A DNA stretch of 64,000 nucleotides from Drosophila pseudoobscura (lineage: Eukaryota; Arthropoda; Insecta; Diptera; Drosophilidae). Every line of letters starts with the position of its first letter. Within the stretch, counting starts at the first letter, position 1. A model generated the notes under the pieces. The model searched no databases. It had not been told where the DNA came from and saw only the letters and a program-made list of their open reading frames with translations. A program made the position numbers and the translations under genes. Below are positions 20,261 through 31,830 of this stretch, in pieces. The DNA lies in contig NC_046683.1 in assembly GCF_009870125.1 (NCBI RefSeq), positions 17,431,001-17,495,000 of the forward strand. Reading direction: 5' to 3'.

Positions 20261-22016
20261 CGAAAGCAAAGAAGCTGCTTAAAACGAACTTGTACGTACT
20301 CTCCCCGACAATTGAATAAGACACACTAAAAATGTACACTTCAGGTACTAATATTTCCGGCACAAGCCAAAGAAAACGGTGAATTTGAATTTTCCTCATA
20401 TCTCAATTCAATTTAGCATAAATTAAAAAAAAAGAATAGAAATATTCATTAAACTAGATTAAGGAAAACAATTTAATTGAAATAACTCAAATTGCCGTTC
20501 TTAAAAAATGCGACACTTGAATACGATACTCGCATTGAAAAATTTTTTATTTGGGTTGTGGAAGCGACCGGACATCGAAAAAATTCTCAACAATCAATTA
20601 GAGTGTCCTTGTTATGAGAAATTTATGGCAAGTGTTTTTCAAAGGACGAAAAATCGAAAAAAATGCATCGCAGAAGTTGGTCCATTAATAATGAAAATAA
20701 ATGAGAAAATTGGTAACATTAGGTGTGTTCTGAGTGATTTCATAAAGAACGGATCAAGTTATGGCAAAAACTAACATAACCGAACCAATATTGCTACATC
20801 CGAGACCGCTATGCAATCTGTTCTGCGAGACGCATCTAAAATACACGACTAAAACTAGATTTTAAAATCTAAAACTGTACTTTAAGCTAGTGCTACAATA
20901 ACGAAACGTGTTTTTCCGAAGACTCCACACCTTAGGCGACTGTAATTAATAAAAAAACACCTAAACTTCTTAGCATACTTTATAAACTCGCCTTGATAAA
21001 TAATCAACTGGTCCACGCCGTAATAGGATATTGCTCACCTCAGCATAATAGCGCTCACACTGCTGTGAAAACGATCCAATTATAATTCCCTTTTACTACT
21101 CACTTCCTTTATTTCCTTGCGGATTAAATTTTGGGGGGTGCATCCTCCTATTGCTGTCTCTCAGAGACACCAACACCATCGCACCACATTCGGCTGAGAC
21201 GATTCTCCCTCGCTTTTAGGCCCCGCTGCCAGCGAATACTCTTTCTTGTTTATAAATATTTATGTAGTATTTCGACCGGTTTTTTGTTGTTGTGGGGCTG
21301 TTATTTTTGCTTTGCCGTAGCTGGAAATGCAAACAAAATTCGTGGTATGGAGGCCGAGGTTATAAGGTGTTGTTATATATATACATACATAGTGCTCTGG
21401 ACGATACTGCATCTGCCGACAGACGAAATTACTCTTGTCAATAAAGCTATTGAACCTATTGACCCTATCAAATGAATATTTCTCGCTTCGAATCAAAGTC
21501 AACCCAGATACTAGTTATTTAGGATTGTAATATCTGTATAAAATAGCACAATTATTTATTTGATTTTCATTGACAAAAGACTTGGAGCTCTTTGGGAGTT
21601 ACTCGTTGGTATAAAGCCTATTATGCATGTAAGTAATCGTATGCGTGTGTCTGTGTATATATATAGATGTCATCGCAAGTATATGTATATAAATATAATG
21701 TATATTTATGTAATATCTGTGTGTATAAGTTGTATGCATTATGTTAATTGTTTGGCTTAAAGCGAAAATAATTTTGATATGCGAATGACTGAGAACATTC
21801 CTGCATTTGCTGCGCTCACTGGTGGATCGAAAGCCCCCTAAACGGCAGTCCACCCCGATTTGGTTAACGCAATTACATTTGCGTTTTGCAACGAGAACTA
21901 AAATATAAAAGTAGGCAAAATGACTAGAAATAATGATAAACTTCCCGAGTTGGAAGCCTTTGTTGAGCATAGGCGGACCTGAGTCCTTGGCCTTGAGGTA
22001 TTCGGATATTGGGAGC
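20261..22016. other. intergenic, one unsupported short ORF
   Basis: AT-rich. An 88-codon plus-strand frame at 20508-20774 has reasonable composition but no recognisable domain and no splice or polyA support. Microsatellite-like TATATATA/TGTATA runs lie at 21650-21720. The right end is the 3' flank of the LanC-like gene on the minus strand. Confidence 0.4.
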
Positions 22017-23279
22017 TTAGTGAAAGACATCCATGAAGGGAAAGTAGGCCTGCTCCGGTTCTAGTATATCTACCAAGAAGCAGACGGTGCCGGCCACTCC
22101 CTCATACAGGCTGTGCGGGTTATCTGGGATGCGAGCCCTTTGCTTGAACTCAGAGTTGGTCAGTAGCTCCATAAACTTGTGCGCCCTGTACAGGTACTTC
22201 ATTTCGTTGGTCAGTCGGAATAGGAGCAGAAACACATAGCCGTTGCCAGCAACTCCGTGACAGATGCCAGGACCTTTGCGAAGGAATCCCTTTTTCCAGA
22301 CCAAATCGGCCGAGCGGCGCAAGGACGTCAAGTACTTCTCCTCCTTAAATATCAAGTAGGCCTTGGCTAACATATAAACAGCTCCCGGAGCGCCGTGGCA
22401 CCAGTGCACTAGGCGCTTGTCCCTTCCCGACCGCAAGTCTTCTAGGGCCACCGGAAAGTTGCCTTCGGCGTCCTGCAGCACGAGAAAGTAGTCAATGGAG
22501 CGCTTGATTTCACGCAACTCGGCTGCCGGAGCCGAGATTGGCACTGTGCGAAACCAGGGACTGTCTAGCAGCATATGCAGAATAGCACACAGTCCGTGGG
22601 CAGCTCCCAAGTACTCTGTTCCATGGTACTGAAACATCAGCGGCAAGGGGGAATTGTTCATCTTGCTGTACTCGCGACCGCTTGTCACAATCAGCTGGCA
22701 AATGGAGATTAAGTCGTCGTCGGTAATCTTCTTATCGGGCAGAACGTCGTTCAGCCAATAGCAGCCGGAGAGATAGCCGGCTCGTCCCACCAACACCTCA
22801 TCGCAGCCGTTTTTGGTGTGAATGAACTCCTTGCTGGAAGGAATGCCCGACTTAAAGTTCGCCAAGTCGTTCGACAGCTCCTCGGTGTCCTTGACTGCCT
22901 GTGATATGGCTGCGGAGACGGCATAGATTCCAGCATTGCCACAGAGAAAGGAGTAGCGCTCGGCAGACCGTTTCTTGAAGCGCTCGGCATTCGCCTTGGC
23001 GTTTCGAATGAAGGCGGATGCATGCTGCAGCGCTGGGGGGTAGAGATCTCGAGTCTGCTCGCAGCTGGCCAACTTCCAGAACATGAAGGCGATGCCGGCA
23101 TTGCCCACATACAAATCTCCGCGGTCGTCCTCGTCGTCACTGTTGGGGTGGCAATGTTCCAAAATGGTATCCACGTAGGTACATATGAGATTTTTTATGT
23201 GTTCCTCATCACTGGCGAATGCTGTGTTCTCGCCGCCAATGAAATCTTGGAACGGATTCTTTAAATATCGGCGCTCCAT
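22017..23279 (-). CDS. LanC-like protein (LanCL family)
   Basis: Intronless 420-aa reading frame, full length for animal LanC-like proteins (about 400-430 aa). LanCL proteins share the alpha/alpha-barrel fold and zinc site of bacterial lanthionine cyclases. In animals they are soluble or membrane-associated and bind glutathione (family knowledge). The repeated GxxG barrel motifs are visible: DLYVGNAGIAFMFW, SFLCGNAGIYAV, VLVGRAGYLSGCYW, YLGAAHGLCAIL, WCHGAPGAVYMLAKAY, GICHGVAGNGYVFL and SLYEGVAGTVCFLVD. The zinc ligands are the Cys of WCHG and the Cys-His of ICHG, all present. The ATG (23277-23279) is the first in frame, right before the conserved NPFQDF start. Gene order suggests the ortholog of melanogaster CG2061, which is an inference from memory. 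No defects were seen. Confidence 0.93.
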   Translation of the reverse strand: MERRYLKNPFQDFIGGENTAFASDEEHIKNLICTYVDTILEHCHPNSDDEDDRGDLYVGNAGIAFMFWKLASCEQTRDLYPPALQHASAFIRNAKANAERFKKRSAERYSFLCGNAGIYAVSAAISQAVKDTEELSNDLANFKSGIPSSKEFIHTKNGCDEVLVGRAGYLSGCYWLNDVLPDKKITDDDLISICQLIVTSGREYSKMNNSPLPLMFQYHGTEYLGAAHGLCAILHMLLDSPWFRTVPISAPAAELREIKRSIDYFLVLQDAEGNFPVALEDLRSGRDKRLVHWCHGAPGAVYMLAKAYLIFKEEKYLTSLRRSADLVWKKGFLRKGPGICHGVAGNGYVFLLLFRLTNEMKYLYRAHKFMELLTNSEFKQRARIPDNPHSLYEGVAGTVCFLVDILEPEQAYFPFMDVFH

Positions 23280-24559
23280 GGCCGTATTGTAACCACCTTC
23301 TTCGTTCGGCTGAGGGTCAATTGACTTTTCTGTTCAACGTCCTGCTTTGCAATATTTTTAATTGTGCCTGTCAATGCAAAGAAAACATAAGGAAAGTCGC
23401 CAATCGATCTGCCGGCTTAGGGCGCGGTCGGGCGTCTGTCTCTCCCCCACTCACCTGTTTCAGGTACGAACGGTAGTTTTACCTGTAATGCGTATCGTCT
23501 GGCTAGTCTGCGAAGTGTTTGAATTGCTCAATTTAGTTGTTTCTTTATTGCCTTATATTGCCAAGAAATATTGTTATGGGGTTGAGCTTTGGAAAATTTT
23601 TCAATCCACTGATGTGTAGATTTGTACGCAATGACAATAATTTCACAGTAGGTAAAAATTTGGAATTATAGAGAAAGCTTTGTCAAGTGCTAGCCAGCTC
23701 AATTTGAAACATTTACACACAATTTGGAAATCCTGGCATCTCTCGCCCTGGTAAAGTTTGCTAAAGGGGCGAGTTGAGACTGTGACTATCGTTTGCTAGA
23801 TATGTTTCCGTTTATCGATGTATTCGTGAGCTTATTGCCACCTGGGGCTCCCCAATGGTTGTATTCCACTACACTTCAAGGCCAATATAGTCTGAAATAA
23901 CAGACACAGCGATAAGCTTTTGCTGCGATTGGCGATAATGAATTTTTTCTGCAAATTTCTCCCGTTTATCAAATTTTTCTCTCATTTTCTCATGTCCTGT
24001 TTAACGCACAAGTTAGTACTGTTAACCGCAATATTTAGTTTATTGCAGTGTATCCTCGGATTTCATTCCGATGTATCGATAACCGAATCGTGCTGCGTCA
24101 GCTGGCTGCACGAAAACGCAGTGTTGTTAATTTGGCGACTTTTTGCAAAATTTGAAATTTTGGTTAAAAAAACAGTTTATTAAAAAGGCTAAAGCTAATT
24201 TGACCTGGTTATGGTGTCAATATATGTAAATTTATTAATAAGTTAACTAGTTTTTTCTTTTGCAATTAAGATTCGTTTTGTTTCGTTTTTGCAAAAACAG
24301 GAGCACCATGTTTTGGTGCATCATCTATTAAAATATTATAGCACAAGACATATGTATACAGAGTGGTTACTTTGAATTTCAATTAACAAACAAAATTGAC
24401 GCCCGTAGCTCATTGATACAAAACACAAACTAAAATCATGGCCATTTGTCCCAATATAAATAGGTATTATTAAAACCCGGAACACAAAGAGTATAAGAGT
24501 ATAAGGTAAGTCTAGACGCATTTAACAGCCAGAACGAAGTGTTTTCTGTATTATGTATA
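23280..24559. other. intergenic, no recognisable gene
   Basis: The left edge is the 5' flank of the LanC-like gene. An 87-codon plus-strand frame at 23920-24183 is AT-rich with no family motifs. I see nothing else. Confidence 0.5.
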
Positions 24560-24736
24560 TTCAAAATTTTGCCCCGACATTATAAAGACCGAAAATCTGT
24601 GGCATAATACAATTTTTAAAAAAGGAGATAACCGAACACATAGAGATATCCACCAGATTGCCGAGTCTGGGACTCATCGGATAATTATTACAGCCAGAAT
24701 GAAGAAAACCATTTCGCTTGGCTGCACGAACTACAA

Positions 24737-24768
<32 letters not shown>

Positions 24769-24990
24769 ACTCACGCACTCTTTTTCTTCTAGTGTATGCG
24801 CCTGCCTGGAAGACATAACGGCTGGTGTTGGTGTGAGAAGAGAGACAGACCAAAGGGAAGAAGCGGTATGGAAACAAAAACATTCTAATCAAATCGGTGA
24901 GAGAGGATAAATTAAGTGCAAGAATTAACATTAAAACTAGCGGTTGTGGTTCTTCTCTTTCACTCTGTGTTTTTTCCATCACTCATGACA
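24560..24990 (+). mobile_element. DINE-1 3' portion with expanded (CT)n tract
   Basis: Carries CGAAAATCTGTGGCATAATAC, a form of AGATTGCCGAGTCTGG, a TTATTACAGCCAGAATGAAG segment and a 3' part with TCACTCACGCACTC. The TC-rich site that is short in other copies is an uninterrupted (CT)n run of about 36 bp here (24738-24772). Confidence 0.7.
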
Positions 24991-25674
24991 AGTGCGACAA
25001 AAAGTGAGAGCGATCGCGAAGTCACAGCGGTCATCCGGGGTGTTTATGCGTGGATCGGCTGCTTTCCATATGCATATCCATAGCCATTCCATCAACAGCA
25101 GATTTACTAGACAATTTTTTAACAGAGAACGGAATAGATAAGAACCGTAAGCTGTAGACGACTAACTATTTTGGTTCTTTTGTTATATGTATATTATCAG
25201 CATCAGCATGTCTTAATGTAAACGTATACAAAGATACAAAATTTAATTTAAAGTTAGTCATACAAAAAAGAAACAAATCGTTTTAGTTTCGCGCACCGAT
25301 CTCCACAAGATGGTACAAAAAAACCTCACCGAGTCGATTTATTGTAAAGCATGTACTCGCATAGTAGTTGTGGTGCTTGAAAAACACTCGATATCGATCT
25401 GGTGAGCTCTTAATTGCGATGGCTTGTTGCCATTCTCTGCACTACATCATAACCTTCTGTCTCTTGGAGAAACATCTTAGGGCAAATAAGACCAAACGTA
25501 TTCATGTTTATGTGTACGTTTTATATACATAGCTCAATATGATTTTGTCAACATCGAAATAATAGTATATTATGGGGATACATACAGTGGTATACACATA
25601 TAGATAGATAGTGTGCTTCTCGCAGCCTAAAAAGGCGTTTTTGAAAGAGATAGATCATATTTAGGGCATATAAA
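24991..25674. other. intergenic, no recognisable gene
   Basis: AT-rich sequence with GATAGATA-type runs near 25600. It is the downstream flank of the GHITM-like gene. Nothing else is supported. Confidence 0.5.
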
Positions 25675-25680
25675 TTTATT
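25675..25680 (-). promoter_or_regulatory. polyadenylation signal AATAAA
   Basis: AATAAA on the minus strand about 57 nt after the GHITM-like stop codon. Position and sequence fit the 3' end of that gene. Confidence 0.65.
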
Positions 25681-25736
25681 CAATAGTGGTATAAATATAT
25701 TATCGATCTATCTTCAAAACATGTACCCTAGCGGAC

Positions 25737-27103
25737 TCATTTTCTGCGCTGCCCTCCGCTCAAGATAGTGGCAATACGGATGAATATATTCAATACATCT
25801 AGGTAAATAGACATCGAGCTGGAGCATAAAAAATAATATTTGGGGTTACTTATAAAACACAGTGTCACAAAAGATTGACTCACGCATTGATAGGGTCGAA
25901 CGGGGTATAGGAGTATTGGGGATGGACCTCAGCCTTGCGGACCATTCTCTGCGTGTCGTAAAGCAGAAAGCCACTGAAAAGCACCAGACCACCATAAAGG
26001 GATATGGATGCCAGACCTAGATGAAGATTATTATTTTGAGGGTGGATTCATACGATTGCGTATCACAGGCATTGTTTACTACTTACCAGCACCTAGGGCT
26101 GTTGTTGGCGGCAGCCACATAGAAGCCAACGAAGAGGCAAAGACAAAACCCAAACCAATGGCCAACGGGCCACCCATGTAAAGGAACTTATCGCTTGGCG
26201 CACATGCAGCGATTGTGGACAGGCCACCAACAATGCCTCCGGTATAAAGAGCAGCACGAGTCAGAACCGGACCACCAATGAAACAAAGAGGTGCGATGAC
26301 AGCACCTAAGATGGCGCAGTGGACCGCCCATGCGAGGTGCTTCGGTCCAATTCCTGGATGGTACTCAATTGAACGCGCTACTGCCCCACTGCCAATGACG
26401 AGCGCCAGCGAAGCAATAGACCACTGTTCGAATGAAGTGAAAGTTTTATGTTTGTTTGGATTTGTGTTGAGGGCAGTGGCGCTGGTATGTACTCACCATG
26501 ATCCCGCCTCGCGAGGCCAACGATAATAGGCGGGGAGAACGAAAGACGGCAGCTGCAGAGGCTGCTGTCAGGATGCAGGATCCACCGAAGAAGGCGTAGG
26601 TGCTCTGGATGCGACTCTTTACATATTCCGGCCACATTCTATATGGAAAAAAATACTTATTCTTATTAATATTCTATTATGTAGAATGCATAACATCTGC
26701 AAACCAACGAAACTCACATGGCATTATCGGCAATGCTCGTGTGCTTGCCCAGGCCCACACCATAGTAGCAGAGCGCTCCCAACCCGACAACTGCGGCGCC
26801 AGCAGCAGCACCTTTGCCCATCGAATACGCTAGAAGTTCGTGAAATTAAACTGATTACACAATAACTGCACATACATATTATAGTTACCTACCGTTAGCA
26901 CTTGGTGGACCCATCAGTTTCTCTTTAAGAGATGGATGGCGTACCTGCTGCTCCACCACAGGAGCGCGTGTGCGTACCGGGCCACGAGCATAGTTACGCA
27001 CAACAGCCACCTGAAGTTTTGATTTCAGAAAGCTCTGCGAGGATTGCTGACCAAGAAGGCTGCTACCCGGACGGGCTGCCGACAAAGCAAGTCGCAGTAA
27101 CAT
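25737..27103 (-). CDS. GHITM/TMBIM5-type mitochondrial inner-membrane protein
   Basis: Member of the Bax-inhibitor-1 (TMBIM) family located in the mitochondrial inner membrane; in mammals it maintains cristae and affects cytochrome c retention and ion exchange (family knowledge). Six exons: 27103-26893, 26829-26718, 26638-26497, 26423-26087, 26016-25884 and 25818-25737, giving 338 aa. All introns are GT-AG and the phases join cleanly. The N-terminus MLLRLALSAARPGSSLLGQQ is Arg/Ser-rich with no acidic residue, a mitochondrial presequence. Conserved signatures include EYVKSRIQSTYAFFGGS, GPKHLAWAVHC, GGIVGGLSTIAACAPS, WLPPTTALGAG, YGGLVLFSGFLLYDTQRM and YLDVLNIFIRIATILSGG. About seven hydrophobic segments are visible. 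The likely melanogaster counterpart is CG2076, from memory of the family and gene order. Confidence 0.94.
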
Positions 27104-28950
27104 TATGCTCTTGTGATGAAATTCGCGGGCCTTGACTGTGCAATAACTTTTTTTGTTTTCTTAGTGTATAGTTCTCGTTATCTGGTGCAGAGTTTTGTGT
27201 TGTATTGTTTCGTGTCCTATCCTTGAATAGATTAACCTCACTGCACTTTTGTATTGTTTTTATTGTTCTGCATTCGTTTCTACCGAAAAAATCGTTCAAA
27301 ACATCGGAATATGTTTCGATATATTCTGCGATATTATAGTTTTTTTTTCGAAATTTGTATATTTTTTATATTAATATATGCTTTAACACCGTTAATATTC
27401 TATCGATTCTATTTATTTATATTGTATCAATTAGTTGTTTTTAAATCCTAGTTCTCAGATCCGAAAAAAGTGTACGCGAGCAAAATAAGAATGAATGATG
27501 AAATTATACATGTATAATTTACATGTATTATATGTATAATTTCATCATGGTGTCATATTTAGTTAGCAGCAGAGTGTGACCAGGTGTGCATGCTCTACGG
27601 TTACACTGCTCAGTCAGCTGTAAACAATTTATTTAAAGTGAACAAGGTTAATGGCTTCGGCTGTAGCTCCCCCAATATTTTATTGCTAATGAAATGTGAC
27701 CGCTTGCGGCCACCCCGAGGAAAATACGTTTTAAAGAGCAGCTCTAATTGATGCCTGTATTTCGTTCGATTGAAATTTTTGCAGCAGGCATTTTGAAAAC
27801 GGGTACTCAGATCAGCAAAATAAAATACCGATTAATACTGGAAAGGCAATCGATACACACTGGAAAAGCAAATCTGGTATATTCTAGGCACGAGCAGAAG
27901 CATAATTGTAAACTATTTGTTTTTAGTGTTACATGTTAATGAAATTTCATTATAACTTATAACTTTAAAAATCACACAATAACTATTTAAGAATACGTAT
28001 ATATTTTTTGTCAACTTCCTATATCAACGCGCCAAAATTGGATATCTGATCTGATATTTTTTTGTAGTTATTAGTGGTGACAGTTGCTCTAAGAGCAGAA
28101 ATGTGCTGTAAAGCGCAAAAATAGTCGAATATTCAGACGCACCTGCGTTTGAAAAGAACGTAACTTTTTTTTACCACTATGTCCCCGTGATCATTCTATT
28201 AAATAAAACTGCGTTTTCAAAACGAAAAAAATTAATGACGTAGCCCTTTTGTAACGAGGCTATTACATAAAATTGGACGAGATATCATTTATTCTGTTCT
28301 TATCGCTAGACCATCGATCGCCTAGAGTGTCAAAGTGATTCCATAAATCGCTAAATTTACGTTCAAACAACAGCTTACATTTAACGTTATTTGCTGTTAT
28401 ACTGTCATAGACCGATCACAACAATTAGTGAAAAAGGAAAAAAAGCTGTTTTATATTGTTGTTAGTGGTGATAATGAACACGATAGGCAGAAAAGCGTAG
28501 AAATATTCGGAAAATTGAGGAAACGCACCTGGAACGCAAGAATAACGCAGCCCTAGTGTAAATGGGCTATATCTCTCTTATTTGAAAGACAGACATAGGC
28601 CTAGACAATACGCTATATATCATCTCCAGTCTTGTCTCCCAGCTAACAGTCGAAGAGCTGTGGTACTATGGGCATTTCAACACTCGGAGCCGGTTAGATT
28701 AGCTATAACAATCGACTAAAAATTCAAACTAATGCATGATAATGCATTCAAACGCTCTCACTGCATGATTTTCCTGTAAGGGTATCTCTGTCTTTAAGAT
28801 AAGTGAGCTAGTTCAGTGTCATAAGGTTAAGGTAATAGTTCAGTTAGTTCACTTAAGTGATATTTCTTTTTGTCCATTCGCTCATGAGCGACGCAACCCG
28901 ACTTTCGCGCCAGGGAACCTACACGTGTATACAATACATATTTCCTTCGA
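27104..28950. other. intergenic with a perfect inverted repeat, no recognisable gene
   Basis: Left edge is the promoter side of the GHITM-like gene. A 17-bp perfect inverted repeat with a 20-bp spacer lies at 27495-27548. Remaining sequence is AT-rich without supported frames. Confidence 0.5.
27495..27548. repeat. perfect 17-bp inverted repeat (hairpin or MITE relic)
   Basis: Left arm ATGATGAAATTATACAT (27495-27511) and right arm ATGTATAATTTCATCAT (27532-27548) are exact reverse complements separated by 20 bp. The spacer is itself AT-rich with ACATGT. Confidence 0.9.
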
Positions 28951-28956
28951 TTTATT
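28951..28956 (-). promoter_or_regulatory. putative polyadenylation signal AATAAA
   Basis: AATAAA on the minus strand about 110 nt beyond the stop codon of the Vago-like gene, a plausible 3' end for it. Confidence 0.6.
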
Positions 28957-29064
28957 GTTTTCCTTCATCAAATTACAACGCAACAGCTGAAACTACAACT
29001 AAGTAAGGCCTAATTCCACACAATCACAATATCAATTACAAGCAAAAAAGTTTGGTTGCCAAGT

Positions 29065-29676
29065 TTACACATAGTTTCTGCGTATGGCTCCCATGGCAGA
29101 GTCCTCCGGATCTAATCGCGGCTTTTTGTTGATGACTATCACTTCGGTAAGGTGTGACTTGCGCAGCGAGCCATTGTGGTCGTAAGTGTTTGTTTGCTCC
29201 AGTGTTCCTTCCGCGCTCGACTCGTATGTCTTGCATTCATATAGCGGACAGCACCTGGGGTATTCAAGATTAGACTCTGTTGGCGGAATGGACCTGCAGT
29301 CGCCCTTGATGGAGCTGGGCACTAGACAACTAAATCGGGAAAAAAGTTAACATATTTTAGAGTATATGTATATCAAAGCATTTAATGCTCACCTGTCTTC
29401 CCAGAGCTGCAGAGTGCCCAGGCACTGGACCCTCATGCATTGTTCCAGGCGTGTGAAAACCTCACCAACATACAGCTGGCGCCCGGTCTGTGTGTCCATG
29501 CAGAACTGCTGACTATAGCGATACGATGAAGCTGCTAGGGAAGCAAATTGCTGGGTGAGTTCGGTAAATGAGGCGTGGCATATTCTCTTACAGCGATACG
29601 GTAGTGCCGCCTCCCCTCCAGCGAGGATGGCGAGCAGTACCAGCATGACAACAGATGTAAGCGCTGACGATTCCAT
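29065..29676 (-). CDS. secreted single-domain von Willebrand type C (SVWC, Vago-like) protein
   Basis: Two exons, 29676-29393 and 29329-29065, joined across a 63-nt intron (donor GTGAGC, acceptor TTTAG), giving 182 aa. Residues 1-23 (MESSALTSVVMLVLLAILAG) are a clear signal peptide. The cysteine pattern of the insect SVWC family follows: QQFCMDTQTGRQLYVGEVF (TGxxYxxGE), LEQCMRVQCLG, then SCLVPSSIKGDCRS, and the terminal YPRCCPLYEC. In Drosophila this family includes Vago, an antiviral secreted factor, and other environmentally induced peptides (family knowledge). Position beside the GHITM-like and LanC-like genes suggests Vago (CG2081) itself, but without alignment I do not assign the symbol. 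A basic C-terminal tail (SLRKSHLTEVIVINKKPR) extends beyond the cysteine domain. No defects were seen. Confidence 0.88.
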
Positions 29677-31040
29677 TTCTCTCGATCAGCCTGGTGAAAC
29701 TGGTCTGGCCCGACGATTGCAAAGTTTAGCGCACAACTGAGTTCCGCGCAAATATCTTTCTTCGTTTTTAAATTAAACAACACGAACAGCTGTGTTCGTG
29801 CTGCGTGAGAGTGTGTCTGTGTGTAAAATCACACTCTTCCCACATTTCCAATTTGTATTTGAGGGTGCTAATGTTCGTGTGTGTACAGTGTGTTTTTAAT
29901 GAATCTAATTATTTATTTTTAGGATATGGATGCCTATCGAAATAAGTCTTTAATCGAGGTTTAGAACCCATTGTTTTAATCCATTTGTGCTGGACACATC
30001 ACTTGTTCTCTTGCCACTACTCGCGAACAGCGCCCTTACGGTTCTGAAGCGCATATTACGATGATCTTCTTATCGCTTGGTCACAAAAACAGTCGTTCTT
30101 GCCTTTTTTGCGCAATGTGCAAAAAACAAAAATAAAAAAAAAGCAAAACATCCCAATCCATGTTTGCGATTGTGTCCGTCTAACGTTTTGCCTGTGTATG
30201 CGTGTGAGTACCTATTGTACGTACAAATGTAAATACATCTAAATATGCTAATTTCCATGTGCGTAAGAAATGAGTATGTATGTAAATACATAGGCTCTTA
30301 GAAGTTCAATTTTCAAAATTTGTTTATATTTATATTTTTTTCTCGGTACGACAGCACGGGAGGTCTTTGCCTGCTTAACATGCCATCCGTCCATCCATCG
30401 CCATTATCACCATTGCAGATGATGGGTAACTGGAGCACATGCGTCACGAGGCATTATTTAATTTATTTTTCATTTTCTTTTCATGTACTTTCCCGTATTT
30501 CATCAACCAGTAGAATCCGATTTACACGTGCCATCAAAAGTGCTGCACTCTGTTATATGTATGTATGTATTTAACGAATCGTATAATTCATTGAGAATAG
30601 CCCGAGGCGCACCTCTAAGTGTTCAACTAGCGCTCCGGGTAATCAATTCAAGAAATTATATGACCACCGTCGGTGGCCTCAACGACCGCATTCCGGATCA
30701 CGACCCGGAAAAAGAGTACGAAGCAGTAGTAAGCTACTACAGAATTGCAGATGAGTCTCAATGCGTCTCTCGAAAGTCTTCTCACACTCGCACTCTACTT
30801 AACCATTCGGTGTGCAGTGCGAACCGATTATACTGAGTGAGTAAAGCTCTTGAGTTTACCCTGCGTTTTATAGTAACTAAATAATTGAACATTTTTTACC
30901 CTAGTGTGTGAAGACAGGATGAAGATCTGCAAGCTGGTCCTGGCATAATGACAGATAAAACAAACAAAATCGACATATAAATGGAGAGAGAAAAATGAAT
31001 AGAGAGAACTGCTGGTCCGATTTGGCTCAAATTTTGTTCG
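29677..31040. other. intergenic, no recognisable gene
   Basis: Promoter side of the SVWC gene at the left. GTGTGT-type repeats lie near 29815-29890 and TATGTATGTAT near 30560. A 117-codon plus-strand frame at 30483-30836 has no family features. Confidence 0.5.
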
Positions 31041-31345
31041 ACTCTTCGCATTTGACAGTCTGTTGCTGCAGATGAGCGTCTAGATATCAGAGTATCCGTC
31101 ACAAGTGTATTTACAAATTTCGCCCCGCCCCTTCCGCCTCCACAAAGGATGAAAATCTGAGATATCCACAATTTTTAAGGTACGAGAAAACTGCAAACGC
31201 AGAATTGTTAGAAAACAACCGTATCTAGACCATGGACTGCCGAATCTGGATCAGATCGGATTATTATAGCCAGAAAGAACCAATCAGTTTGCAGTGGCTA
31301 CGCAACGCCGTCCAAGCGCTTTTGTCTCTCTCTCTCTCTTTCTCT

Positions 31346-31398
<53 letters not shown>

Positions 31399-31500
31399 AT
31401 ACACTTCATAAAGCAATGTGTGCGTCTCTGGCGGCGAGAAGCCATACTGTCTGTATCTGCCGTAGCTGAGACTCACAACGTTCCCCCTCGTTATAACCGA
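31041..31500 (+). mobile_element. DINE-1 3' portion with long (TC)n tract
   Basis: CGCCCCGCCCCTTCCGCCTC and AAAGGATGAAAATCTGAG, GCCGAATCTGGATCAGATCG, then a (TC)n array and the 3' end GTAGCTGAGACTCACAACG followed by TTCCCCCTCGTT. The TC tract is about 75 bp (31324-31396) with few interruptions. Confidence 0.75.
31324..31396. repeat. (TC)n/(GA)n microsatellite
   Basis: Dinucleotide TC run with a few TTTC and CCATC interruptions, lying at the TC-rich site of a DINE-1 copy. On the minus strand it reads as GAGA repeats. Confidence 0.95.
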
Positions 31501-31830
31501 TATTCAAAATCAGTATAGGGGTATATTAGATTTGTGGGAACTGCTGCGACCGTAAGTTGTACCCGATACTTATTCAGCACGGCTCTCCTCCGCCAGACGG
31601 TGCTAACATTGAACGACAGAGTGTGTGCACTGCGTACCGACTGCAGACTTTGCTTTTGGTTATTATAATGATCCGTTCTGATGCAGACTCGGAAAATCTA
31701 GCTTGTAGATATGGTCTTTCTCTATGATTGTACGTTTCTAATTTTCCTGTATCCTTAAAATTGTGGATGTCACAGATTTAAGTCCTTTGTGGGGGCGTGG
31801 AAGGGAGCTAGAGGAGCAGCAGAAGCACAG
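31495..31830 (-). mobile_element. DINE-1 fragments, mainly inverted
   Basis: A short plus-strand 5' fragment (31495-31535, ending TATATTAGATTTGTGG) is followed by a minus-strand copy (about 31560-31830). The latter reads back through CCGATACT, the GGCTCTCCTCCG box and AAATTGTGGATGTCACAGAT. The two copies are arranged tail to tail. Confidence 0.65.

Noticed and set aside
20508-20774. 88-codon plus-strand ORF
   Set aside because: Fair amino-acid composition but no recognised family, no clear splice or polyA signal, and it lies beside a pseudogene and transposons.
22751-23140. 129-codon ORF overlapping the LanC-like gene
   Set aside because: Out-of-frame shadow of a well-supported 420-aa protein on the same strand.
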